From positions 1 through 34,199 of the forward strand of contig JACMQM010000338.1 of assembly GCA_014376985.1 (NCBI GenBank): DNA of 34,199 bases. The letters are read 5' to 3'. Positions 1 through 9,267 of this stretch are shown here, one piece after another. The translations under genes were made by a program, and so were the position numbers. The stretch comes from Cytophagaceae bacterium (lineage in GTDB: Bacteria; Bacteroidota; Bacteroidia; Cytophagales; Cytophagaceae). The notes beneath the pieces are model-generated. The model was not told where the DNA came from. It saw only the letters and a list, made by a program, of their open reading frames with translations, and did not search any database. Within the stretch, counting starts at the first letter, position 1. Each line of letters begins with the position of its first letter.

Positions 1-1108
1 CCACCGCCTTATCCACTTCCGCTTCCGTATTCATTCTGCTAAAAGAAAAACGCAGGTAACCTGAATCAGGGTTGGCACCGATGGCTTCTAAAACGTGTGA
101 ACCGATTTGTGTACCGCTGGTGCAAGCGCTGCCTGCTGAAGCGGCGATGCCATCAATGTCGAGGTTAAACAATAACATATCGTATTCATCACCGGGAGGA
201 AGATTGATGTTGAGTACGGTATATAAACTTTTATCCAAGTCTCCGCAAAGCCCGTTGAACGTGATGTTTGGGATATGTGATTGAATTTGGCTGATCATGC
301 GTTCCTTTAAACCAAGAATATGATTTTTGTCATGATCCAAATTCGCGTAGGCTAACTCCAATGCTTTCGCCATGCCAACTATTCCGGGCACGTTCTCTGT
401 ACCTGCACGCCTATTGCGCTCTTGAGGACCGCCATATAATATGGGTTTTAACGACGCCTCTGCATTGACATACAAAAAACCTACGCCTTTGGGACCATGA
501 AATTTATGCGCCGAGCCGACAAGGTAGTGAATGGGTAATTTTTGCAAATCAAAACGATAGTGTCCCATCGTTTGCACGGTATCTGAATGAAAATAGGCTT
601 CGTTCTCTTTGCACAATGCCGCAATGCGTTCGATGTCGTTCAGGTTGCCGATCTCGTTGTTCCCGTGCATAAGGCTTACCAAAGAAATCGGGTTATTGTT
701 TAACAAGGCTTCAAGGCATTCCATATTTAGCGCGCCTTGCTGATCCACTTCTACTTTGCTCCATTCAAAATCAAGGTAGTCGTTCTGCAATTCTTCAATG
801 GTATGCAACACGGCGTGATGTTCCAAGGGTGAAGTGATGACATGGCTCAGTTCATAGGTATGAATGCAACTGAAAATGGCCATGTTGTCAGCCTCTGTAC
901 CGCCCGATGTAAAAAAGATTTCGGAAGGAGACGTATTTAAAATATCTGCGATCGTCTTTCTCGCTTTGTCAATAGCCGCGCGCGTTTCTCTGCCATAATT
1001 GTGTATGGAAGAAGGATTGCCAAACTTATGGGTGAAATAAGGCATCATGGCTTCGAGCACACGCTCGTCCATGGGTGCGCTGGCGGCATTATCGAGGTAG
1101 ATTGGCAT
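1..1108 (-). CDS. Cysteine desulfurase, IscS/NifS family (3' end truncated by window edge)
   Basis: Reverse-strand reading from CAT at 1106-1108: MPIYLDNAASAPMDERVLEAMMPYFTHKFGNPSSIHNYGRETR...FFTSGGTEADNMAI...SAHKFHGPKGVGFLY...; PLP-lysine motif and NPSS-H motif of NifS-like enzymes. Missing from the ORF track because it has no stop inside the window. Confidence 0.93.
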   Translation of the reverse strand, partial: MPIYLDNAASAPMDERVLEAMMPYFTHKFGNPSSIHNYGRETRAAIDKARKTIADILNTSPSEIFFTSGGTEADNMAIFSCIHTYELSHVITSPLEHHAVLHTIEELQNDYLDFEWSKVEVDQQGALNMECLEALLNNNPISLVSLMHGNNEIGNLNDIERIAALCKENEAYFHSDTVQTMGHYRFDLQKLPIHYLVGSAHKFHGPKGVGFLYVNAEASLKPILYGGPQERNRRAGTENVPGIVGMAKALELAYANLDHDKNHILGLKERMISQIQSHIPNITFNGLCGDLDKSLYTVLNINLPPGDEYDMLLFNLDIDGIAASAGSACTSGTQIGSHVLEAIGANPDSGYLRFSFSRMNTEAEVDKAV

Positions 1109-2501
1109 TAATCGTTTCTAAGATTTCGCGAAGATCGCCCATGATTTTTTTCGCCAGGTGATCTGCTGTGGCCATCGAAGAAGATTCTGAATAGATACGA
1201 ATGATCGGCTCTGTATTCGACTTTCTCAATTGCACCCACTCTTGGTCAAACTCTATTTTCACTCCGTCTTCACTATTGATCGGTTGTTTGCTGTAACGTT
1301 TTTGCAATTCTAAAATCACTGCGTCAGCATCAATATCGTCTGTTAATTCGATTTTGTTTTTTGATATCTGATATTGAGGATAAGTTCCTCTCAGCATAGA
1401 AACCTGCTTGCCGTACAAGGCGAGGTGAGACAAGAACAAAGCAATACCCACTAATGCATCACGTCCATACTGCAATTCCGGATAAATGATACCACCGTTT
1501 CCTTCTCCCCCGATCACAGCTTTAGTTTTCTTCATGGCAGCCACTACGTGTGCTTCGCCCACCGGTGAGGCCATATACTTCTGACCGGCTTTCTCTGTGA
1601 TGTCACGCAAGGCACGGGTAGAAGAAAGATTAGATACTGTATTACCTGGTGTATGTTTTAAAACATAATCTGCTACTGCTACTAAGGTGTACTCTTCACC
1701 GAAAGCAATGCCATCTTCTTTGATAAAGCACAAGCGATCTACATCCGGATCTACTACGATACCTAAGTCATACTGACCACGTTCGATTTCAGAAGAAATA
1801 AAAGTTAAATTTTCTGGTAACGGTTCCGGATTGTGAGGGAAATTACCGTTGGGTTCACAAAACAGTTTGGTGACTTGTGTCACGCCCAATGCTTCCAGTA
1901 ACATAGGAACGGCAATGCCACCTGAAGAATTTACGGCATCCACCACCACTTTGAAGTTACGCTTGGCAATCGCTTCTCTGTTCACCAAAGGCAACGCCAA
2001 AATCGCTTCGATGTGTCTTTTGAGCGCTTCGTTGTCTTTGTCTAGCGTATAGGTGCCTAGTTTTTTATATTCAGCAAAACGAAGTTTGGCATTCTTAGTA
2101 TATTTATTTACCTGGCTTCCCTGTTTCTCTGTCAACACTTCTCCAGCCTCATTCAATAACTTCAAGGCATTCCAGTTGCCCGGATTGTGGCTGGCTGTAA
2201 TCACAATACCGCCTGCCGCTTCTTCGTGTTTTACTGCATACTCCACCGTAGGTGTTGTAGACAATCCCAGGTCGATCACATGGATCCCTAGACTGCGTAA
2301 AGTGGAAGACACCAGTTGAGTAACCAGTTCTCCTGAGGGACGGGCATCTCTGCCAATCACTACTTTTGCTGTTTCATTTTTTTCCAAAAGCCACATCCCA
2401 AAAGCGGATGCGAATTTTACTACATCCTGAGGGGTTAGATTATCTCCTACCGTACCGCCTATGGTGCCTCGAATCCCTGAAATAGATTGTATAAGTGTCA
2501 C
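1089..2501 (-). CDS. glmM: Phosphoglucosamine mutase / phosphomannomutase family
   Basis: 470 aa; SGIRGTIGG N-terminus, active-site TASHNP, metal-binding DPDVDRL, GEGNGG, RKSNTEPIIRIY. Confidence 0.88.
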   Translation of the reverse strand: MTLIQSISGIRGTIGGTVGDNLTPQDVVKFASAFGMWLLEKNETAKVVIGRDARPSGELVTQLVSSTLRSLGIHVIDLGLSTTPTVEYAVKHEEAAGGIVITASHNPGNWNALKLLNEAGEVLTEKQGSQVNKYTKNAKLRFAEYKKLGTYTLDKDNEALKRHIEAILALPLVNREAIAKRNFKVVVDAVNSSGGIAVPMLLEALGVTQVTKLFCEPNGNFPHNPEPLPENLTFISSEIERGQYDLGIVVDPDVDRLCFIKEDGIAFGEEYTLVAVADYVLKHTPGNTVSNLSSTRALRDITEKAGQKYMASPVGEAHVVAAMKKTKAVIGGEGNGGIIYPELQYGRDALVGIALFLSHLALYGKQVSMLRGTYPQYQISKNKIELTDDIDADAVILELQKRYSKQPINSEDGVKIEFDQEWVQLRKSNTEPIIRIYSESSSMATADHLAKKIMGDLREILETINANLPR

Positions 2502-2595
2502 TGCTGTTTTATTTTAGTCCCCTGTCCAAAAACCTGAAATAATTTGTAAGTTGAACAGTCAAATTTAACTATTTTATAAGATTCCCAACACGATT

Positions 2596-2672
2596 GATGA
2601 GAAAATAGAAAAGAGAGAGGAGAGAGGAGACTTAAATTCTCATTTCTCATCTCTCTCTTTTCTCATCTCTCC
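2596..2672. repeat. Heptamer-phased inverted repeat, GAGA type, between divergent genes
   Basis: Left arm GATGAGA-AAATAGA-AAAGAGA-GAGGAGA-GAGGAGA (2596-2630); right arm TCTC steps at 2638/2645/2652 and 2654/2661/2668; perfect 13-nt core AGAAAAGAGAGAG (2607-2619) / CTCTCTCTTTTCT (2651-2663). Confidence 0.8.
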
Positions 2673-2685
2673 ACCTACTATTATT

Positions 2686-3477
2686 ATGAATAAGCCCTCT
2701 TTAACCGAAACCCTTGAGTCCTTCGCCAATGTCCTCAAAATAATGGACGAGCTGCGTGAACAATGCCCGTGGGACAAAAAACAAACCATTGACAGCCTTC
2801 GCTATTTAACCATTGAAGAGACCTTTGAGCTTTCTGATGCCATTGTAGAAAAAGACATGGAGGAAATCAAAAAAGAACTTGGGGATATTTTTTTACACCT
2901 GATTTTCTACAGTAGAATCGCATCGGAAACCAATGACTTTACCATCAAGGATGTCATGGACAGTCTGTGCGAAAAGCTGATCCGACGTCATCCCCATATT
3001 TATGGCGACGTGAAAGCGGAAGATGAAGAAGCCGTAAAAAGAAACTGGGAGCAGATCAAACAAACAGAAAAGGGCGGCAACAAAACCATCCTTGCCGGTG
3101 TTCCAAAATCTCTGCCTGCTATGGTCAAAGCCATACGCATTCAGGAAAAAGCAAGAGGTGCTGGTTTTGACTGGGACAATAAAGACCAGGTATGGGATAA
3201 AGTAAAGGAAGAACTGGATGAATTTGAAAAAGAAGCCAATGCCCCTGAAGTCAATAAAGAAAAAATGGAAGATGAACTTGGGGATATTTTTTTCTCTATC
3301 ATCAATTACTCTCGCTTCATTGATATCAATCCCGAAGATGCCTTGGAACGTACCAATAAAAAATTCATCAAGCGTTTTACTTACTTAGAAGAACAAGCTA
3401 AAGCAGTAGGAAAGAAGTTGCACGACATGACGCTGGATGAAATGAATGCGTATTGGGAAGAAGCAAAGCAGAAATAA
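2686..3477 (+). CDS. mazG: Nucleoside triphosphate pyrophosphohydrolase MazG (two MazG domains)
   Basis: LREQCPWDKKQT, EETFELSDAI...ELGDIFLHL and second EELDEFEKE...ELGDIFFSIINYSRF. Confidence 0.95.
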   Translation: MNKPSLTETLESFANVLKIMDELREQCPWDKKQTIDSLRYLTIEETFELSDAIVEKDMEEIKKELGDIFLHLIFYSRIASETNDFTIKDVMDSLCEKLIRRHPHIYGDVKAEDEEAVKRNWEQIKQTEKGGNKTILAGVPKSLPAMVKAIRIQEKARGAGFDWDNKDQVWDKVKEELDEFEKEANAPEVNKEKMEDELGDIFFSIINYSRFIDINPEDALERTNKKFIKRFTYLEEQAKAVGKKLHDMTLDEMNAYWEEAKQK

Positions 3478-3481
3478 AGCA

Positions 3482-3534
3482 AGGAGTGAGGAGGAACGAG
3501 CTAGGACAATCTTTTCTCCTAGCTCATTTCTCCT
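3482..3534. repeat. Heptamer-phased inverted repeat between convergent genes (possible bidirectional terminator)
   Basis: Left AGGAGTG-AGGAGGA-ACGAGCT-AGGACAA (3482-3509); right TTCTCCT-AGCTCAT-TTCTCCT (3514-3534); arms 3489-3506 and 3517-3534 pair at 15 of 18 positions. Confidence 0.75.
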
Positions 3535-4562
3535 TTTTGTTCACTGTATCTTTCCCACTTCTCCAACGCCAATCTAAAATCTTCCGGCAACTCGGACTCA
3601 AACTTCATAAATTTTTTGGTAGTGGGATGGATGAACCCAATGGACTTCGCATGCAGCGCTTGCCTAGGAAGGAGTTCAAAACAATTGTCTACAAATTGTT
3701 TGTACTTCGAAAACACCGTTCCTTTTACAATACGGTCTCCTCCGTAAGTGGCATCATTGAACAAAGGATGACCGATATGTTTCATGTGCACGCGGATCTG
3801 GTGCGTGCGCCCTGTCTCCAGGTTACATTGAATCAGGGAAACGTATTGCAAATCCTTTAATACTTTATAATGGGTCACGGCACGTTTGGCTTGTTCTTCG
3901 TCCTCATACACGGCCATGATCTTGCGATCCCTCATGCTGCGCGCGATCGGCGCATTCACTGTCCCGCTCGGAGGATTAGGAACTCCCCAGGCAATGGCAT
4001 AATACGTACGTTCAATGCTGTGGTCAAAAAACTGTTTACCCAGAAAACTCATGGCATATTCCGTTTTGCCAATCACTAATAAACCGGATGTATCTTTATC
4101 GATACGATGCACCAAGCCCGGACGAATTTCTCCGTTAGAGGAAGGTAAATTATTCAAATGGTACGATAAGGCATTCACCAAAGTACCTGTCCAGTTGCCA
4201 TGCGCAGGGTGTACGACCATGCCCGCAGGCTTATTGACGATTAGTAATTCCTCGTCTTCGTAAATAATATTCAGCGGAATATTTTCTGGAACGACAACAT
4301 CTTCTCTCGGAGGATGTGGCAGAGAAACAATAATGACATCACCCGGTTTGACCTTATAGCTTGGCTTTACTCCATGGTCATTGACTTTCAGCGTTTCCGC
4401 ATGAATGGCATTTTGCAATTTATTGCGCGTGGCATTCTGAATCCGATCCATCAAAAACTTATCGATGCGGATCATGCTTTGCCCTTTGTCTACCACAATG
4501 CGGTGGTGTTCAAACAACTCAACATCGTCTTCAAAATCCGGTATTTCCTCGGAGGTACTCAT
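3519..4562 (-). CDS. RluA/RluD family pseudouridine synthase with S4 domain
   Basis: S4-like RIDKFLMDRI N-terminus, GLVHRIDKDTSGLLVIGKT catalytic motif, LETGRTHQIRVHMKHIGHPLFND. Confidence 0.94.
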   Translation of the reverse strand: MSTSEEIPDFEDDVELFEHHRIVVDKGQSMIRIDKFLMDRIQNATRNKLQNAIHAETLKVNDHGVKPSYKVKPGDVIIVSLPHPPREDVVVPENIPLNIIYEDEELLIVNKPAGMVVHPAHGNWTGTLVNALSYHLNNLPSSNGEIRPGLVHRIDKDTSGLLVIGKTEYAMSFLGKQFFDHSIERTYYAIAWGVPNPPSGTVNAPIARSMRDRKIMAVYEDEEQAKRAVTHYKVLKDLQYVSLIQCNLETGRTHQIRVHMKHIGHPLFNDATYGGDRIVKGTVFSKYKQFVDNCFELLPRQALHAKSIGFIHPTTKKFMKFESELPEDFRLALEKWERYSEQKGEMS

Positions 4563-4594
4563 TTACTCTTTTTCCATGGCAATATAAGGAAAAA

Positions 4595-4718
4595 TGGTGA
4601 GCGGTGAACAGTGAAGAGTGAGAGTACATACAATTCTCTATTTTAATAATATTGCTATCTTGCAGTAAACCGTTGCGAAGAGCAAACTGCTCACCGTTCA
4701 CTCTTCACTACTCACCAA
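4595..4718. repeat. Heptamer-phased inverted repeat, GTGA type, between divergent genes
   Basis: GTGA at 4597, 4604, 4611, 4618 (exact 7-nt steps); TCAC at 4691, 4698, 4705, 4712 (exact 7-nt steps). Confidence 0.9.
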
Positions 4719-4719
4719 A

Positions 4720-5643
4720 ATGTTGCTCCAAAGCCATACTCTTCCTCCAATAAACATTACCAAGCTTAACCATCCGCTAACTGACAACTTATACCTCGCC
4801 CGGCTGGATCTCTTACCTTATCCAGCAGGAGGCAATAAATGGTTCAAACTGAAATACAATTTGTTAGAAGCGGAGCGATTGGGTATCAAACAAATCATTA
4901 CGTTTGGCGGAGCTTATTCCAATCACTTATATGCGACTGCGGAAGCAGCGGATTATTGGGGTTTTAAAAGCATTGGAATTGTAAGGGGGGAAGAACATTT
5001 TTCTTTGAACGATACGCTTCAACACTGCGTCAATAAAAGCATGCAACTTTTTTATATGTCTCGGGAAGAATACCGTAGAAAAAGCGAACCAGAGTTTATA
5101 CAACGTTGGATGTACGAACAAGGAATTCCAAACGGATATATGATTCCAGAAGGAGGCAGCAATACATTGGCGGTGAAAGGCATGCAGGAACTGATTGACC
5201 TGCTCCCCTCCGATACAGACATTATCGCTACGGCTTGCGGCACAGGCGCTACCATGGCCGGATTGATTGCGGGTGCAAAAACTCATCAGGAAGTCTGGGG
5301 GTTTCCCGGGCTAAAGGGAGCTGATTTTTTGGTCAACGATATCCAATCGCTACTTTCTGAATGTCACAATGTATCCGATAAAAAGTGGAGGCTTCTACTA
5401 GATTATCACCTGGGTGGTTATGCTAAATTACCGGACGAACTTTTGTCTTTTATACATCGATTTAAAAAAGAACAAGGCATTACCTTAGATCCCACTTACA
5501 CCAGCAAATTGCTTTTCGGATTATTTGATTTGGCGGATAAAAATCTGCTTCCTAAGGATAAAAAAATCGTTGCACTCCACACAGGAGGACTACAAGCCTG
5601 GGGTGGATTACCGGAAAAAAAACGTATATTTCTCTCTGAATAA
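4720..5643 (+). CDS. 1-aminocyclopropane-1-carboxylate deaminase / D-cysteine desulfhydrase family PLP enzyme
   Basis: PAGGNKWFKLKYNL PLP lysine, TFGGAYSNHLYATA, ACGTGATMAGLI, LHTGGLQAWGG. Confidence 0.9.
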   Translation: MLLQSHTLPPINITKLNHPLTDNLYLARLDLLPYPAGGNKWFKLKYNLLEAERLGIKQIITFGGAYSNHLYATAEAADYWGFKSIGIVRGEEHFSLNDTLQHCVNKSMQLFYMSREEYRRKSEPEFIQRWMYEQGIPNGYMIPEGGSNTLAVKGMQELIDLLPSDTDIIATACGTGATMAGLIAGAKTHQEVWGFPGLKGADFLVNDIQSLLSECHNVSDKKWRLLLDYHLGGYAKLPDELLSFIHRFKKEQGITLDPTYTSKLLFGLFDLADKNLLPKDKKIVALHTGGLQAWGGLPEKKRIFLSE

Positions 5644-5653
5644 AAAATCGACA

Positions 5654-7021
5654 ATGTCTGTAAAATCATACATCGAATCCAACAAAGACAGATTCCTGGA
5701 AGAGCTGAAAGAGCTCTTGCGCATTCCTTCTGTAAGCGCCGACAATCAATACAAAGCAGATGTATTGCGTGCCGCTGAAAAAGTAAAAGAGTTTTTATTA
5801 CAGGCAGGTGCAGACAGCGCCCAATTATATCCTACCGCCGGTCATCCGATTGTGTATGGAGAACAACTCATCGATCCCGCTTTACCTACCGTTTTGGTTT
5901 ACGGACATTACGATGTACAACCGGCTGATCCGCTTAATTTATGGGACAGCCCACCTTTTGAACCGGTCATCAAAGACGGTAAGATATTTGCTCGCGGCGC
6001 AAGCGATGACAAAGGTCAGATGTTCATGCACATCAAAGCGCTCGAAACATTAAACCAACAAGGTAAATTACCTTGTAATTTAAAATTCCTAATTGAAGGA
6101 GAAGAAGAAGTAGGTAGCAATAACTTAGAGCAGTTTCTAAAAGACCAAAAGGAATTATTGAAAGCAGACATCATCCTCATTTCAGATACCGGTATTTTAT
6201 CCAATGAAAATCCATCTATCACAACGGGATTGAGAGGATTGAGTTATTTGGAAATAGAAGTCACAGGCCCTTCAAGAGATCTTCACTCCGGTATGTACGG
6301 TGGAGCAGTGGCTAATCCTATACAGGTATTAGCACAGATGATTACTTCATTGAAAGATGAAAACAATCACATTACCATTCCCGGATTCTACGACGATGTG
6401 CAGGAAGCTTCTGTGGAAGAACGTCAGCGCATGAGCGAAGCGCCTTTTGATTTGGAAGCTTACAAAGCATCTTTAAAATTAAAAGACGTCTCCGGAGAAA
6501 AAGGATACAGTACGTTAGAACGTGTGAGCATAAGACCAAGCTTAGATGTCAACGGCATCTGGGGCGGTTACACCGGAGAAGGTGCGAAGACGGTGTTGCC
6601 ATCTAAAGCATTCGCGAAACTGTCTATGCGTTTGGTACCTAATCAATCTTCAGAACAAATCACGCAATTGTTCAGCGACCATTTCAAACGCATTGCTCCG
6701 GCTTCGGTAGAGGTAATCGTTAAACCTCATCATGGTGGAGAACCGGCGCTTACATCCCTGACTTCAGACGGATACAAAGCAGCAGAAAAAGCATTTGAAA
6801 CTGTTTGGAACAAAAGACCGATTCCCATGCGTGAGGGAGGAAGTATTCCGATTGTGAGTTTGTTTAAAAAAGAGCTGGGTCTGGATACCGTATTGTTAGG
6901 CTTTGGGTTACACAGCGATGCCATTCACTCGCCCAATGAAAACTACCATTTATTCAACTTCTTTATGGGTATCGAAACCATTTGTGAGTTCCATAAACAA
7001 TATGTTCGGTTGAAAAAATAA
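5654..7021 (+). CDS. M20 family dipeptidase/metallopeptidase
   Basis: VYGHYDVQPADPLNLWDSPPFEP, GRGASDDKGQ-like ARGASDDKGQ, EGEEEVGS; ORF opens at 5525 but homology-like start MSVKSYIESNKDRFLEEL is at 5654, 10 bp after the upstream stop. Confidence 0.95.
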   Translation: MSVKSYIESNKDRFLEELKELLRIPSVSADNQYKADVLRAAEKVKEFLLQAGADSAQLYPTAGHPIVYGEQLIDPALPTVLVYGHYDVQPADPLNLWDSPPFEPVIKDGKIFARGASDDKGQMFMHIKALETLNQQGKLPCNLKFLIEGEEEVGSNNLEQFLKDQKELLKADIILISDTGILSNENPSITTGLRGLSYLEIEVTGPSRDLHSGMYGGAVANPIQVLAQMITSLKDENNHITIPGFYDDVQEASVEERQRMSEAPFDLEAYKASLKLKDVSGEKGYSTLERVSIRPSLDVNGIWGGYTGEGAKTVLPSKAFAKLSMRLVPNQSSEQITQLFSDHFKRIAPASVEVIVKPHHGGEPALTSLTSDGYKAAEKAFETVWNKRPIPMREGGSIPIVSLFKKELGLDTVLLGFGLHSDAIHSPNENYHLFNFFMGIETICEFHKQYVRLKK

Positions 7022-7029
7022 ACTATTTA

Positions 7030-7045
7030 TAACAGTCCACTGTTA
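7030..7045. repeat. Short perfect dyad TAACAGT-CC-ACTGTTA upstream of dsbD
   Basis: 7-bp arms, 2-nt spacer, read directly. Confidence 0.5.
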
Positions 7046-9183
7046 TGTTTCTACTTATGATAAAACGCATCTCCCTATTTATAATGTTACTCTTCAGCAT
7101 CCTGGCCTGTAAGAGTGAAGCACAAAAATTAACGCCCGCAACCTGGAAACATTCTCTGTCCAAAAAAGAAGTATCCATTGGTCAAACGGTCGATCTTATT
7201 TTTGAAGCCGACATTGAAGACACCTGGTATTTGTATTCTTCTGATTTCGATCCGAACCTGGGACCGAATTTAACTGTCATTACTTTTGAACCTAACAGTA
7301 CCTACAAATTGGTGGGTAAGTTAAAACCCATCGGTGCAAAGAAAAAATACGATGACATCTGGGGAGGTGAGTATACGTATTTTAAACACAAAGCACTTTT
7401 CAAACAAACAGTAAAAATACTGTCGGAGCAAGTTGTCATTAAAGGATCTTATACTTACCAGGTTTGTACGGAAGTAGACGGGCGATGTGTAACGGGAGAC
7501 GGTGAATTTGAATTCAAAGATTTTGTTGTTACAAAAGCAAACGGTTTTTCTTCTACAGAAATTGCTCCTGATAAAATTAAACAGACCGATTATAACACCA
7601 TTGCTCAACCTCCTTTAGACAGCAATGAAAAAACGGTGGCGGCTACCAATGCCTCTGTCATAAATAAACAAACACGGAAACCATTGGTTTTAAAAAAACG
7701 CGGTGACAGCGACAGTAAAAATAAAAGCCTGGCCTATTTTATGTTCATCGCTTTCTTAGCCGGTATTGCTTCCTTGCTTACACCCTGCGTGTTTCCTATG
7801 ATTCCAATGACGGTAACATTTTTTACCAACAACAGTAAACGCAAACACCATGCAGTGGCGAAAGCCATTGTCTACGGTATATCCATCATTCTTATCTATA
7901 CGTTGATTGGTGTAGTAGCAGCGCGTATCAATGGACCGGCATTTGCCAATTTGTTGAGTACTCATTGGATACCCAATTTATTATTCACAATTATCTTTGT
8001 CTTCTTTGCCCTTTCTTTTCTTGGGATGTTTGAAATCACTTTACCATCAGGCTTCGTGAATAGCGTAGATCGCCAGGCGGATAAAGGCGGATACTATGGT
8101 GTCTTCTTCATGGCCTTTACAATCGTGTTGGTTTCGTTTTCCTGTACAGGTCCTATTGTCGGTACCATATTAGTAGAAGCAGCGGGAGGAGAATTGAGAA
8201 AGCCTATTTTAGGTATGTTGGCTTATTCTTCTGCCTTCGCTATTCCATTTACATTGTTCGCTTTGTTTCCGGAATGGTTGAACTCTCTTCCTAAGTCAGG
8301 TGGCTGGTTGAATGTAGTGAAAGTGACTTTCGGTTTTATCGAATTGGCGCTGGCCTTTAAGTTCTTAAGCGTAGCAGATCAGGTTCAACATTGGGGTATA
8401 CTGGACAGAGAAGTTTATCTTTGTTTCTGGATTGTGATCTTTGCATTACTTGGTTTTTATTTATTGGGAAAAATTCGTTTGTCGCACGATAGCCCAGTAG
8501 AAAAAATAAGTGTGATTCGATTGATGCTTGCTACGGTTACTCTTGCCTTTACTGTTTACCTTATCCCTGGCTTATGGGGAGCACCTTTGAAAGCCATCTC
8601 CGGTTATATGCCACCGATGACTTCGCAAGATTTTAACCTTACACTCACCAACACAGCCATCATGACGGCTGAAAGGGATTCTGAAAAAAGCTTGTGTGAT
8701 ACCATTCCAACATACAGTGACGTATTTAAATTGCCTCATGGACTAAATGGTTATTTTGAATACAAGCAGGCCGTCGCTTGTGCAAAAGCAAAGAACTTAC
8801 CCTTGTTCATTGACTTCACCGGTCACGGTTGTGTCAATTGCAGAAAGATGGAAGCCAATGTCTGGTCTGATCCGCAAGTATTAAAACGATTGAAAGAAAA
8901 TTATGTGGTCGTTGCACTTTATGTAGATGATCCTACCAAAGTACCGGAAAATGAATGGATCACTTCTGCTTTTGATGGAAAAGTGAAAAAATCTATCGGC
9001 GCCATCAATGGGGATATACAAATAACACGTTTCAATAATAATGCGCAACCGTATTATATTTTATTGGATCCAAAAACAGAACAATTGCTAGCCAATCCTG
9101 TCGCCTACAATCCAAACATACCGGAGTTCATTGATTTTCTTGACGAAGGGAAAACCAACTTTGAATTGTTGAGAAAGGAATAA
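7045..9183 (+). CDS. dsbD: DsbD family protein-disulfide reductase (N-terminal domain, TM domain, C-terminal thioredoxin)
   Basis: TPCVFPMIPMTV, SCTGPIVGT TM cysteines; DFTGHGCVNCRKMEANVW thioredoxin CxxC. Start may be 7057 (MIKRISLFIMLLFSILAC, lipoprotein-like signal). Confidence 0.93.
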   Translation: MFLLMIKRISLFIMLLFSILACKSEAQKLTPATWKHSLSKKEVSIGQTVDLIFEADIEDTWYLYSSDFDPNLGPNLTVITFEPNSTYKLVGKLKPIGAKKKYDDIWGGEYTYFKHKALFKQTVKILSEQVVIKGSYTYQVCTEVDGRCVTGDGEFEFKDFVVTKANGFSSTEIAPDKIKQTDYNTIAQPPLDSNEKTVAATNASVINKQTRKPLVLKKRGDSDSKNKSLAYFMFIAFLAGIASLLTPCVFPMIPMTVTFFTNNSKRKHHAVAKAIVYGISIILIYTLIGVVAARINGPAFANLLSTHWIPNLLFTIIFVFFALSFLGMFEITLPSGFVNSVDRQADKGGYYGVFFMAFTIVLVSFSCTGPIVGTILVEAAGGELRKPILGMLAYSSAFAIPFTLFALFPEWLNSLPKSGGWLNVVKVTFGFIELALAFKFLSVADQVQHWGILDREVYLCFWIVIFALLGFYLLGKIRLSHDSPVEKISVIRLMLATVTLAFTVYLIPGLWGAPLKAISGYMPPMTSQDFNLTLTNTAIMTAERDSEKSLCDTIPTYSDVFKLPHGLNGYFEYKQAVACAKAKNLPLFIDFTGHGCVNCRKMEANVWSDPQVLKRLKENYVVVALYVDDPTKVPENEWITSAFDGKVKKSIGAINGDIQITRFNNNAQPYYILLDPKTEQLLANPVAYNPNIPEFIDFLDEGKTNFELLRKE

Positions 9184-9186
9184 AAA

Positions 9187-9260
9187 TTAGTGATAAATGG
9201 TAAGTGAGAAGTAGAAATGCTTGTGACTTACACTTACAGCTTACCACTTATCGCTTACAA
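9187..9260. repeat. Heptamer-phased inverted repeat, TAAGTG type
   Basis: Left TTAGTGA-TAAATGG-TAAGTGA-GAAGTAG (9187-9214); right CTTA at 9227, 9233, 9240, 9247, 9254 (last three steps exactly 7). Confidence 0.8.
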
Positions 9261-9267
9261 CTGCTTC

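Noticed and set aside
2875-3293. 20-nt exact direct repeat GAACTTGGGGATATTTTTTT in mazG (2875-2894 and 3274-3293)
   Set aside because: Both encode the ELGDIF motif of the two MazG domains; domain duplication with shared codons is enough.
3453-4607. Plus-strand ORFs (3453-3860, 3870-4079, 4015-4263, 4314-4607) opposite the pseudouridine synthase
   Set aside because: Antisense shadows of a strongly supported minus-strand gene.
5525-5653. N-terminal extension of the M20 peptidase ORF
   Set aside because: Overlaps the upstream PLP enzyme gene; family-like start is the ATG at 5654.
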